Shown here: positions 1 through 12,512 of the stretch, piece by piece
Numbering within the stretch: the stretch's first letter is position 1
How the letters are laid out: each line of letters begins with the position of its first letter
NCBI GenBank assembly: GCA_021613335.1
Contig: JAJTWR010000021.1
Coordinates: forward strand, 411,001-475,000
Direction: 5' to 3'
From: Whitmania pigra
Lineage: Eukaryota > Annelida > Clitellata > Hirudinida > Haemopidae
Length of the DNA: 64,000 bases
Position numbers and translations under genes: made by a program
The notes under the pieces: model-generated
The model's database searches: none
What the model was told of the DNA's origin: nothing
The model's input: the letters and a program-made list of their open reading frames with translations, nothing else

Positions 1-2294
1 TATAGTGCGTTGCATGTGGTCTGGGAAAAGGTAATACGGTATGGTAATTTCATTTCTATTGTAATCTTACCACAATGGTAAGTACAATCTATAATTTATA
101 GTAAATGCTAATGCTATTTAAGTGCAAACTTAGAAAGCTTAGTGCTAAGTATAATTTATAGTAAATGCTAAGACTATTTAATTGCAATTTTTTGAAAACT
201 TAGTGGCAAAGTGTCATCACAGATCTGGAAAGCAGATATAAATAAAGAAGAAGGAGCGACCCTAAGCAATTCCATAAACTTGTCATCAGGTTCCATGTTG
301 ATTTTTTAAATTATTACGATTACGGTGATTGCATCATCACTTCACTTTGACATATAAATCTTTAAGACTTGGAAAGTGTTGTGACGTCATCTTGATAATA
401 CTCACCTTTTGATATCTTCTTCATGTAGAATTCGTCAACCCCTTCGCTCATGTGGGGCAGAAACCAAAACCCAAATAAGAAACAAATTCTTGACCTTTTG
501 AACTTCATTACGACTCCGACCTTGCTATTTCCAGCTCACACTTATTTGCTACCGGAAGCAAAGAATGGCTCCTTGGCATTCAATTGTGGCTTTTATATCA
601 TCATATATCGACAGATCATTTCATTTTTGTAATGAAAAGGTTTTTTTTTTGTGGATTTTCTTTTCCAGTCAGCTTATATTACTTGTCTCACCTGAAGCGA
701 ATGTTTGGAAAGCAATTCAGATGCGACCCTCTTACCTGTTAATGACTCAGCTGCAATCTCGTAGAATTTTTCTCATATCAGGAAAACACGACCAAACAGT
801 GAACACAATCACATCTAAACAACCATTCCATTCAACTGCAGCTCCATTCTGAATTTATTGAAATAATAATTTTAAAAAAAGGCTGAGAAATTTAAAGACT
901 TACCCTATCGTAACACGAAGGCAAGCTCATTGAGCCTATTAAGTTGGAGACACTCTACACACTATGCTGTAGAATCTATCAACTCATGTAACTCCAGCTT
1001 ATAGACATGGATGTCATTTCAGCTTTTTCCAAAGTGATTACAGTAGCTATGACCTCGAGATGACTTTTTTTGCTTTTAGTATTAGGTCAGGGGCCACTGA
1101 CCCCAAATTACGTCCCAGCACATAGGCACCTCTCCAGATAAAAGTTCTCTAACCTAAAAATTACTCCCATCCTCCAATCATTTTTCAGAAAACAAAAACA
1201 TAATGCACAGGAATTCTAGGAGCTGAGATATTAGAAAACCGCTGTTGATATGGCTCAATTACGACTGAAGCCCATCAAAGGCAGGCCAGGCAGAGGATTT
1301 TCTGACCAAATTTACAAACTCCTCAAACGTTTTAGTGGCTATCAGGAAACACAACAGACAAAAGTCAGCTCATATGCAGTAGCAAATTTTCGGTTAAACA
1401 TGGATTTCAAGGGTCACGGAGCTGAGCCAAGGGCAGAGTTAGGCACGAAAATTAACACTATCCACGAGCTGACTTTTGCCAGCATCGACGGTTGGATATG
1501 AGATATCATTATCACCCGTCACATTTTTTTCCACTTATGATGAACATCTACATCTGTTCTTTATGGATCTGTTTACGAAAGCTGTTGCACACAAATTTTT
1601 TGCATGTTTGTTGTGCACCCGACATCGGGCCAAGTAATGTGAAGATCAGAAAATCTGACAGTTTAATTACAGAAGTACGCCGACAAGACAACAGTATCGA
1701 CGACAACAATAATAACTTGTTAACAAATTATACAACTATTGTTATTACTGTCATTGCTATCACTGTCAACATTTTACCAATGGTGATGATGATAACGATG
1801 AACACCATGGAAACGACAGAGCTGATGATGCAAGTCAAACCACTGCAACAACAACACAGTCGCTAATGATAATCGTTATCATAAATATCAACAACACCTG
1901 TCACAACCAGAGCCACAGAGAACAGAAACTCATGCAAACGAACAGACAGAAGGATGGATGGAGTGAGCTAGGAAAGAGTATTCGCAGACCATCATCAACA
2001 TCAACCCCTCATTTTTGAAACTGTTTGTAAACAGTAGTCACCATCAAAGAAGCATACAAATGAAACAAACAACCGAAACATGTCGACAGGGGAAACAATC
2101 TCGATTCACCTTTGTGAGAAACAGGGCGGGCTTAAGACAATCACAACCAATAACATTTGAGTCCAGTGCCTAGTTGACAACTATTGGGTTAAAAACACTC
2201 TAGGATCAAAAAGTCAAGGCCACTACTAAAGGTTACATTGGTGGGCAAGGTGACTATTTACCTACCAATCAAAGACGCTTGAGATGATGATCTA
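1..2294. other. Non-coding stretch, no gene recognised
   Basis: No exon with convincing splice sites or a recognisable protein family was found on either strand. The short ORFs here (for example 1250-1501) have no motif I know and lie in low-complexity DNA. A direct repeat of about 35 bp containing agtaaatgctaa occurs at about 95-120 and 150-175. It may hold distal sequence downstream of the PPTC7 gene. Confidence 0.5.
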
Positions 2295-2300
2295 TTTATT
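2295..2300 (-). promoter_or_regulatory. Poly(A) signal candidate for PPTC7-like gene
   Basis: AATAAA on the minus strand, about 265 nt beyond the stop codon at 2565-2567. This is a plausible cleavage/polyadenylation signal but rests on the hexamer and position only. Confidence 0.4.
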
Positions 2301-2564
2301 GATTGCGATGAAAATCAAATAACAATAACTATCATATTAATTAACATTATTACTATATTCACCATTAATCTTATTATAATACCATGGCAACGACAAAACC
2401 AATTTTGTCGACGAAACATTCGATGACAACAAAAACGCACGTCCTTCATCCCCCGATGCTCTGTCTCGGCACAAACCATGCCGTCACCCCCGTCTTCCCC
2501 CGATATCCATGACAATGATAGAACTTCTCAAGGTGGAAGGAAGGAGTATGAAAGAACGAAGGCA

Positions 2565-5500
2565 TCAGGAAAACTGAACGGTTGGAACTTGCCGTGGGAG
2601 GTCCACGTCCTTTTGGTCTTTGCTCGTTACGATCGCCAACAGGACCGTTATGTCGTCTGGTTTGCCACCTGGTGATTGGTTGAAAAAGAATGAATTATTA
2701 CTTCTAGGTTAAAGGTAATCAATATTTAATCAAACAAACAAGCCTGTAATATCTAATATAATTATAATATGCGCATTTATTTACTAGATCTGAAAGGTTG
2801 CTATCCTACTTGTTATCATCACCATTATTGTTAATATTGTTATTGATGTTGTTATTACTATTACTTAATCTATGATTAATATCTTAAAATAAGTTATCCT
2901 TCTATATAAAATACTTAAGTCATGCGTATGTATACCTCGTTAAGAAAAGTTACAAAAACAATAAATAAATGAATTACATGTAATTGCAAATAAAACAATG
3001 TCATCCAATCAAGATAATAATAACAACAACAACAACGATATTAACAATAATAACAATAATAATAATTGGTCAAATGAAAAATCCTTCCATCTGTTGTTCG
3101 ATCAACTCACCTTTGACGTCGAAGCCGTTGGCAGCAGCTCCGACTGCAAATGGCGACATGTAGTCGGGGTCGAATGCGAGCGTGTGGGCCTCGTTGGCGA
3201 TCAGATTGGCAACGTGCTGAAGGTCCTGGAGAGAATCACTCTGGAAAAGATGATTGATGGAGATGAGCTATCATTATCAGGATTACTAGTCATTTAAAAA
3301 GAATGTTTAATATTTAAATAGGAAATTATTAACGGTTTGTCTATGTGAATTTGTATGGTTTGTCGAAATTTAATTTCACTTCAATGTCAATTAATTAATT
3401 AATTAAAATTTACATTGTTGGTTATTTTAATATATAATAACATAATTTGACTGATATTAATTGATATTTATTATAACTATGATTAAACCTGTAACTAACG
3501 AAACTAAACGTAATCACAAACTTTCAGCTGCGACACGTGTTCGAGGATGATGTCCTCCCCGAGGTTGTCGAAGAGACCATCGGTGGCCAGAAGGATCAAG
3601 TCCCCCTCCTCCACACTGAAGGAAGCGGAATTTGCAGATTCGGGACTGGAAAGTGAGACAAACATGAATTGATCGATCGTGTTATTGTTATTAAATATTT
3701 CAATTAAATCTTTTGCTTAAATAATCATAATAAATAATTAGTCAGTCGTGTTATTATTATTAAATATTTAAATTAAATTTTAAAAAAATAATCATAACAA
3801 ATAATTAGTCAGTCATGTTATTGTTATTAAAAATAGCTAGTTAGATTAATCATAAAAAATAATACAAAGGTAATTTCTGGGTGGCTTTTGGTTTTCACCA
3901 TCACTGTAGGAGATAAAGGTCTTTCTGAGAGTTACAAGTCGAGCAAATTGTTGCCTCGGACTCTCGAACAATAACAATAAAACATTACAATTGTTTCAGA
4001 TACAAATATTTGCTTCTAAGATAACCTTAAAGAAATGTTTGGCAGAAAATGGTAAATTATTATTACTGGTGATGTCCTGGCTTCAGAGAATATCCATGAA
4101 GACAGTTAATTACATTAATTAGTTAATGGCAAAATATATAATTTTCAGTTTAACGAATCAATATATAATGTTAGTTTTAGCGTGTGTTGTTAGACTAAGC
4201 TTGCCATTCAGAAAAGAGACATTTAGACGGAAGTCTGGATATTTTTCTTGAACAAAAGTCTTTTTGATAACCTGAGATTGTGTTTAATCTGTTGTCAATG
4301 ACCAAGCAGGTGTTTTTAATTCAAAATGAGCAACTTGCTCACAAGATTCAGCTTTCTCTTATTACCTATTCTACATTTCAAAAGCATGAGTAGTGAACCG
4401 TGATTCTTAACCGTCAAATGGTTCATATTTGCATGGTTCATATTTTACATAAATGAGACAGGTGTGGTTTATCAGGTCTTTTTTAAATTTTTTTTTGGTT
4501 ATGGGGTCCGTGAACTTTATTTAAAGATTTTTTCAGCTCAATGAATGAACAAGTAATAAATAAATAAGCATAATAAAAATGTTGAAATGTGACGTAATTA
4601 CTATCAAAATGTAGACAAAACAAAACATGGGACTGAGTACAGCTGAGAAATAAGCAGCAGCCTAGCCACTCCCGTTATGCAGCCAATGAGAAGAGAGTGT
4701 TGATTTCAGAGAGAAGTGTCTATTAATACCAACAAAAACAATTCGATTACATTTCAATTCGTTTTGATCTTAGCACATGCAGTTCAGAGCCTGGTTTAAC
4801 ATGGAATTTAACCTATGAAATAGCAAGCCTCAAATAAATGAAGTCATATTTAAATATGACCATTTAATAAGTTCATGTTTTATATTAATATGTTTTTACC
4901 AAAAGCTCAGGTGAGAGGTCAAAGTGCATGAACTGTGAACCCTGAACCAATCAGGAGACGTGAACTCACATCAACACATTACGCATTAAGTACAAAATAT
5001 GTCTGATTAGCACATGTATATGTCTAAATATATTTGCTTGAAGATTTATGCAAAATTTATTTTATATTCCATATTTTTATAAATCTATCAAGTGAAACTC
5101 ATCTGAAATAAATTAGAATGCACTTAATAAACAGACATCAAAATCATAATTCAAACAGTTGGAATGCAACTTTAAAACATTCCACATCCAGTCAACAGAT
5201 CATCATCATCATCATCATCAACATATAAAAAACCTTCCAAGGAACGCAGTAGCAAAAAAATGGCAAGAAGCAGTCGGCACCTTCATCCAGACTGGAACAA
5301 CAAAAACAAAAACATTAAGAACAACCAGCAGTCACGTTTAAAGCGCAAACAGCTGAGAACTGAACCATTTTAGAGACGCCTGCTAGTCTTCTTTCCAGTT
5401 ATAGCAAAATCATATAAACACCCTCCAAACCATTCCAGGACACCGGGTTATGCATGCCGAGTTACCCCCCTCCCTCCCCAACACGAACCATTCATCCACT

Positions 5501-8500
5501 CGGGCGTTGATGTTGTTATCACAACGGTGTTGTGGGTTATTGGTGTGGCAATTTCCACCGATGAAATTTATGCTTTTTGTAAATATAACCTCTACGATGG
5601 CAAATTATGATAATGAAAATATTGCTTTAGATGCATGGCTGAAAAATCAAAATCATTGAGAAGACTCATTCTTTCGCAATGAGTTTTCAAGTTTTCAGTT
5701 TCGACAGTTTCTTAGACAAACAGCTCGATACTTGTGAATCTGATGTTTACCTAGAGGCAAATGACCGCATAGGTAGTCGGTATGCCTTCGTAATCATTTA
5801 TTAGGCGATCATCTCTTGATCCTGGCACATGACACAACCATGCTTTTACTACTGGCCAATCAAAACCCAGAACTATCCACTCCTTCATCACCACGAAGGT
5901 GTAGATGTCGGGATAAGACCATTCGACCACAAATAAAAAATCTAGGTAAGCAAATTACCTGTCTGATATGAACATGCCCTCCATGATGGAAGGCGCAAGA
6001 GCCATCTGGAAGGGTGTGTTGAAGTAATGCGTCTGCTCCTCGGAGCGGTGGACGACCTTCCCATCCCTGATGAGCATGAAGCCGCTGTCGCCAAGGTTGG
6101 CCGTGTAAATCCTCTTCTGGTCCCTGCTCAGAGCAACTATGCAGGCTGTACAGCTTCCTTGTAGGGTAATCAAATGGCATCAATCAGGGTTTTATTTATA
6201 AGAAGTAATAAAGGTCAGCACAAAATAATAATAATAATAATCACATTTTAAATAATTAGTGGATGTAATTGTGTAGTGTTACTTTGTAATAACTTAGAAC
6301 ATATTGCCATAAAATACTATACATGTACATATAATAATAATAATGATGATGATAATAATGTCTTGTTATAAATTGCAACTGCCAATATTGCATTCATCAT
6401 CATCACCCAACAGAACTGTTCAGAATGTTCTAGTCAGTCTGGTTTGGAGAACTAGTCTACCTCAGAGCAGGCCATTGAAAGTACTGTATCCAATTATCAT
6501 CATCATCATCATCATGAGGTTAATGACATTACACTCCTTATTTAAGAGCAAATGGATATTCAGGTCAAAATGTCATTTCTATGATGATGATGATAGTAAA
6601 GTTGATAACAATCAACTATCATGCTAAAACAATGACTCACCATGCTTTGATTGGCATTCATTCATCATTCCATCTACTCTAAAACCATGCTGCCATTGAA
6701 ATATGGCTGTAATGGTGATGTAATAATAACAATGTGATAGTGATGTAATGATGATGATATTAATAATAATAATAACGATCATATTACTAATAATTATAAT
6801 AATAATAATGTAAATGCAACAAAATGGAAGCAATAACTTCAGAAATGTCTTGGAAATTAAATGACAATTAATCTTGCAATAAGTGTAACATTGTTAGTCA
6901 TTCCAACCATGATAGTCATCATCACCACCTCCATCATCATCAACACTATCATCAACAACACCACCATCATCATCAACATTATCATTATCAACAACACCAT
7001 CATCAATCTATTGAACTTCCTTCATGAACCCCCCAAGCAGAGACAATTCAAGTATTGAAATGCATAATTTCTCAAAAGTGGACACCTGAAAAGACACAAA
7101 AGCATTTTCTAATGCTGCAAAATCTTTGCGACTTCAAAACTTGCTGCTGATATTAAAATGTCAAAGTTATTCAACAAACTCTTATAATAATAACAAGTAA
7201 TAATATTAATAATAATAATAATAATAATAATCATAATTCAAATAATTACTTAATTAATAATAATTATATAATGCAATCATTTCAAGTTTCCCTTCACATT
7301 ACTCAAATTTTTGACTTACTGTGAAGTTCTAATACTTAACCTTCGAGATCTCCTTAGCACAAAATACAATAATAATAACCATATTTATTCTCTACAGAAG
7401 TTATTATATTTAGTAATGCCTTAGGTTACTATATGTGACGTCCTGTGCCTTTGCACGTTCGTCCTTTTTATTAACAACTTGAGAAGCCACACATCAAACT
7501 AACAATGTAGTTGTTTTTTATGGCCATCATAAACTTCATTGCATGGTTTTTATTGAAAGTTTTCATTTCATTTTAAAGAAAACAAATTAAATTAAATTAT
7601 TATCATAAGTTTTAACTTGCACCATTAATCATTTGTCACCGATGCTCACTGTCACAAAGTCCAAAAATATTTACTGAACTCCTCAAATTGCTGCTAAAGC
7701 TTTTTTAAAATTACGCAAATTTATGCTGGCAAACAAGTCCACTTTTTGAAACCACCTCATGAATAATAAACAAAGCACAAATACCAACCAATCACAGAGT
7801 TTTTATCCTGCTGGAGTTCTTCGTAGCCGGTCGTCAGAAGTTCAACCGGTTTTTTGGGGGAGATCTTGCCCTGGGCCACTAGCCTCTCACATATGGACAT
7901 AAGGGACTGCGAGAATTTTGAAGGGTCTATGCCATAAGTCCTCCATCCGCCAACTCCGTCAGCCACCCCTGGATTGAAGGGGGGTGATTAGCAGAGTAAA
8001 TTGGTTTTGGAAAAATTAAGTTTTCATATTAAGGGAGATAATTATACAAGATGAGATAGTTAATGTCATTGAATGTACATTAACAGCAACTTGACTTTTA
8101 GTTTTGGTGAAGAATAAGATTGAGTGGTGTCGTTAATGCCAAGACATTTGCAATTAAGTCGCCAAGGTGAGACCAATGTCGTTTGGAAGTTAGTGCTGTA
8201 ACCCATGCCATGTTATTGTTAATGGCAAGGAATTGTGATTAGATGATTAGCCATCTGTTTTGCATAACTGCTTTTCAATTTCTACTCAAGTCAAATTACC
8301 TAAATTAATTTATTCATTTTATACAATTAACATTGCCACCTACCTAAAACATCTCCTCCTGATTGACTGGCTACGAAACACGAATCATCACCAAACGATC
8401 TCTGATGGACCCGCGAAAAAGACGGAGCAAACGAGGACGACAATGGACCCGATTGCGTCTTTGAAATGCCAGACAAAGCTGTCACAAGGTGGTACGAACG

Positions 8501-8620
8501 TCTCTTGAAGGAAGAAACTAAACGGTTTGTGTTGAACCAATGTGATGAAAGAATTTCACCACCTAGCTCACCGATAACAGTTCTAACGATGAAACGACCG
8601 TACGAAAATACAGAATGCAT
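2565..8620 (-). CDS. PPTC7: PPTC7-like mitochondrial PP2C phosphatase (6 exons)
   Basis: Exons (minus strand): 8344-8620, 7789-7968, 5959-6157, 3522-3645, 3111-3225, 2565-2668. All junctions are GT-AG and the joined frame is 999 nt (332 aa; human PPTC7 is 304 aa). It is a metal-dependent Ser/Thr phosphatase of the PP2C superfamily; in vertebrates PPTC7 sits in mitochondria and on their surface and affects coenzyme Q synthesis and mitophagy control. Metal-site motifs are all present: VADGVGGW (Asp96), ANLGDSGF (Asp176), ATDGLFDN (Asp241) and GKPDDITVL (Asp303/304). The N-terminal ~60 residues are rich in Ser/Arg and poor in acids, consistent with a targeting peptide (inferred). The start is the ATG at 8618-8620, the only in-frame Met before the conserved FGDDSCFVA block. 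Large introns hold microsatellites. Identification is strong; precise exon ends are by eye. Confidence 0.93.
3676..3835. repeat. Tandem repeat, about 70-bp unit, 2-3 copies
   Basis: Within a PPTC7 intron, blocks sharing gtgttattgttattaaat and ataattagtcagtc recur at about 3676, 3742 and 3810. The copies are diverged, AT-rich and non-coding. Confidence 0.7.
6895..7012. repeat. Trinucleotide-rich CAT/CAA/CAC low-complexity tract
   Basis: Intronic run of catcatcaac-type repeats between PPTC7 exons 2 and 3. ORFs across it are low-complexity artefacts. Shorter (AAT)n and (GAT)n runs occur at 6224-6241, 6331-6360 and 7196-7230. Confidence 0.85.
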
Positions 8621-9448
8621 ATTTTACAACAATGGAACCTAAAAAGCAACTATTTTATCCTCGCAGGCGATACGACATTCCAATGACATTCACGCGCTCA
8701 TGGGCATCGCCATCTCTAAACAATAATAAACGAACTTGAACTTCAAAGATTACTTTTATGTTGTTTTTATTTTGAATTAAACAATAGTCGTTAATTTTAT
8801 ATTTTAAATAAAGTACATTTCATAAATGAAATATGATACAGAAATTATAAAACCACTCGTGCTTAACTCCCAATTAAAGATCTATTTACCGCAACTTACT
8901 TTAATTTACCGTACGTTACTTTGGTAAAATTAGTTTTTTATCATTCATTTACGTAAATAAAGGAATCGTTGGAGCACGGTGTAAAATTCAGATAACGCAT
9001 AGCTGAATAAATGCGATTGCTAATTCTTATAATAAAAATTAACGCATTGGAACATGGAATGAACCACTCAAATCTTTTTTTCACCGTCATTCACCGTCTT
9101 AGTAATTAACATTTGAACATAATTGGAGACAAGACAACTTCTGATGAATTCATCTCTTCAAGTCTTTCTATGGTTTATCCCTTGGAAAAAGCTGAAATAA
9201 CGTTTAAATTCTTTTTCAAAAATATTAAGGGCCCATGGCCGCCATGACTAAGGGTGACCTTACATCTCCCTCCCCATTGCATCACAGGCGAACGTTTTGA
9301 TTTATTGGGAAGGCTATATCTTAGCTATGATCCTCAAGCGAATCCAACAAAACCCTAATATTATCCTCTTTTGGTAGCCTCAGTCATTAAAGATTAACTT
9401 ATTTTTCAATCCAAATCACACTTCCCAGCAGTCTATCATTGCAGGCAT
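8621..9448. other. Upstream region of PPTC7, no gene seen
   Basis: This is the 5' flank of the PPTC7-like gene and probably contains its promoter and 5' UTR. No TATA box at a useful distance and no recognisable ORF was found. Confidence 0.4.
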
Positions 9449-9757
9449 TAACATAACATAACATAACATAACAATTATTTATAGTGGTTAAGAAGACCTG
9501 GATCTGTGTAATAACCACTCTTTTTAGTCCTAATATCCGAATTTACTTAAATAAATTTTGAATTTATCTATTGTGTCAGCATGGATGGTTTCCTTATCTA
9601 GTTTATTCCATAAGGAAACCACCCTTGAACTGAAATAATTGTTTTTCAAGTTTCCCGAAGCCTTCCTGTATAATTTACAATCGTGCCCTCTAGTAGAAAC
9701 ACTTTTTGTGGCTTCGAAAAACTGTTCAGGCAAAAGGCCTTCCCTCCCGAACAACTA
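9449..9757 (-). mobile_element. 5'-truncated LINE, C-terminal RT tail plus (TTATG)n 3' end
   Basis: The minus-strand ORF at 9530-9754 ends with the signature that closes many CR1/L2/Jockey-type LINE ORF2 proteins: STRGHDCKLYRK, then NNYFSSRVVSLWNKLD, then a short KFKIYL tail. Below the stop, the element ends in about five copies of TTATG (9449-9473 on the plus strand as aacat repeats), a typical microsatellite 3' end of such LINEs. The reverse-transcriptase core is missing, so this is a dead 5'-truncated insertion. Clade assignment is inferred from the tail motif alone. Confidence 0.75.
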
Positions 9758-10288
9758 AGGAAGAGGATTGCTAATGGAATAAAATTGTTGTTGAATTTTA
9801 TATATAATTGTTTTATATGTTTAAAATTACTTTAATTAAATATCTTAAATATATGTCAGTTTTAATTAATATCATTAACATTTAAAGAAAAAATGTATAA
9901 GGATGGGTTATTTATTAAATATGTGTTGGCCAAAGAAAATAATGCGCACATTTGTACGTGTTGTAATAGTCTACATGTTTTACAAATTCTTTTTTTTAAT
10001 GAAAAATCTGCATGTTAGAATATCATTTTTTATCCAAAATATACCCAGATTTCCAAACAAAATACATTCGATCCCGATTATGTCGCCTAGGGGTTTTCCA
10101 AAAAGCGTCGAGATAACACAAAATCAATATGGCGACTGTATATTAACATGTGCCTGCAATTTCTTTATGTAATTAATGTGCGTTAATAAATAAGAATGTA
10201 CATGCACAGGTTCTTAATGTTTTTTTACACAAAAGCAATTGATATTTGATATTGGTAGCAGTACATTTGTGTTTGCTAACATAAAGGC

Positions 10289-10640
10289 TTATGAAGGCTT
10301 AGGTTGGAGCTTACTTATTGTGTTAGGTGGGAGGTAAAAAATCACAATGGCCTTGAGACCAGGAACATCCAGATGAGTTCTACAGATGTCCATGATTTTT
10401 TTCCTGCTTTCTGTCCCGCTTCTACCTTTTTTTCTTACTGGATCAAATACAGACTTCTCATACATTTGCTTTATCAACAACCTTAATCTTCCATCCTGAA
10501 ATGGTATTTGCTGGAATGCCATGCTGACGACTAAGGTCTACTTGTTTTGTTCCTTTTTCTAGCTGCAGTATGACTTCATACTTTTTTTGTCTATTGACTG
10601 ATTATTCAGTTTTCTCTTAACACTTCCAGACATTTTAGAA
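10289..10640 (-). pseudogene. Tigger/pogo-type transposase relic, internally deleted
   Basis: Reading the minus strand from about 10633, a start MSGSVKRKLN is followed (after a frame change) by a Psq-type helix-turn-helix with YEVILQLEKG and DLSRQHGIPANTISGWK. Further on comes AIVIFYLPPNTISKLQP, which matches the LPPNTTSKLQPLDQ signature near the end of DDE_1 (Tigger/pogo/jerky) transposases. The two signatures lie only about 100 codons apart, so most of the catalytic domain is deleted, and frameshifts and stops separate the blocks. It is a dead fragment of a DNA transposon. Confidence 0.75.
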
Positions 10641-10936
10641 ATTTTCGAGACTCGACCCATTTCTCCGAATAATACCGCGTCTCTCGGCCAATGATTTGGC
10701 CTTGTCATTCGGTGGATCATTCACCATTTCCTGAAATGGCCTCTTAAGACTCCTTCTGGCTCTTCATGTGCCAGATCCAGAATGATGCCGCTTCTGCGGC
10801 CTTAGACATCTAGCCTTTGTTCTTTCTCAATCCAATCTTGGCGAGGAAAATGTTTTACAAAATATGATATACATGATGATCTCTGATAATCATTTGGTGC
10901 ATCCTTGGTCGACTTTTTATTGTGGTAGATTAATGC
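10641..10936. other. Unassigned sequence next to transposon relic
   Basis: This stretch has higher GC than its surroundings and sits between the Tigger relic and the ATT microsatellite. No open frame with known motifs was found; it may be the 5' part of the same transposon. Confidence 0.3.
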
Positions 10937-11339
<403 letters not shown>

Positions 11340-11342
<3 letters not shown>

Positions 11343-11935
11343 AGATGATGGAGAGTACGATGAGCAATCCAATTGATGATAAAATGAAAATATGAAATTA
11401 TTAAAGTTTGATCGAATAGTCACAAAGAGCAATCGAAATACAAAAAGTGATAAAGTTTAAAACCATTTCAATGTAAGTCTCAAAGGAAGATGGAAAATTT
11501 TAAACGCTGTTTCCAGTCAATAATCAACTTGTAAAGGTAATATTATTGCAATATCACGACCAGCTTAGCAACCATTTTCATTCCGTGAAACAGGTTTCAC
11601 AATCTGTTTAAATACATACAACTGGGAGGGAACAGTTGTCGTTGTGAAATGTGATTCCATTTCTCACGTGAAAGTTATCTAGAGTTTCGAAGTGACAATC
11701 CTGTCACTTTTCAAACCCAAATGAATAAGAAAAGATGTTTATGTTTGCTAACTTTCATGTCACATCGATTATGCATAGGGGTCGATCATGAAGCTTTCCA
11801 ATAAAATGGGAACAAGTACTGAAGGTCCAAGTACAAATACAAGTACCTGCAATCGGTACTCGAGTACATGAACCAGTACCCCATGTCTATTGGGAATGCT
11901 TGCATGTTGTGAAAGATCTTGATTTGAAGTGCATG
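11340..11935. other. Intergenic stretch, no gene seen
   Basis: AT-rich DNA with no recognisable exon. Repeated GTAC-containing blocks around 11815-11882 (gtactgaag, aagtacaaat, cggtactcgag) form a local near-repeat. Confidence 0.4.
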
Positions 11936-12030
11936 TTGGCCGAATGAGTAGCATTCCTGCATGCGGCGGTAATAACAGCAATCATTATGTGTCGTGTTCA
12001 CAACCTAGCCTGCACTATCAGGGAGCGTCC
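11936..12030 (+). mobile_element. tRNA-like SINE copy (degenerate)
   Basis: ttggccgaatgag resembles a Pol III box A and gtgttcacaacc a decayed box B, about 50 bp apart. The layout (gcatgcggcggtaat then tatgtgtcgtgttc) matches the better copies at 29097 and 37409. Confidence 0.5.
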
Positions 12031-12512
12031 CTATTATTTATTTATTTATTTGATTAGAGTCTATTGCATAACTAAAATGATTTGGACAAAGGGAGCGCCT
12101 TTGGGTAGAATCAATTAAGAAATGCCTATCGGGATACATAAGGTACTCAAAAAATGAGCTAAATACAAATGGATACAAAAAGACAAGAATGGCATTTTTA
12201 TTAGTCACAAATTATTTTAAGAATCACATAGTCTTTCAACATTTGATAAACATTTTAATTGTCAGGTTAGACTTCAGCACTATATTTTAACCCTTTGAAC
12301 CTGACAGGCCGGTTTTCCAGCCATCGCATCTACCGTCTTTATCCTGTCATCAGCTGAAAACTGCTGGGGGAGAGGGGGAATGGCTAAGGTTCAAAGGGTT
12401 AATATCAGCAACTTAAATATTTTAACAATTTAATTGTTAATAAAAAATATTCATTAAAAAAAATCAAGCTTATCAAATAAAAGTATTATGGATCTCAACA
12501 ATATTGCTGCTT
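12031..12512. other. 3' flank of the caspase gene
   Basis: AT-rich, with no exon seen. Minus-strand AATAAA at 12197-12202 and ATTAAA near 12430 are candidate poly(A) signals for the caspase. The part at about 12055-12115 (attgcataac, ggagcgcctttggg) resembles sequence at 54840-54990 and may be an old SINE piece. Confidence 0.35.

Noticed and set aside
1250..1501. An 83-aa ORF as a gene.
   Set aside because: No motif, no splice or UTR support, no biased composition; likely chance.
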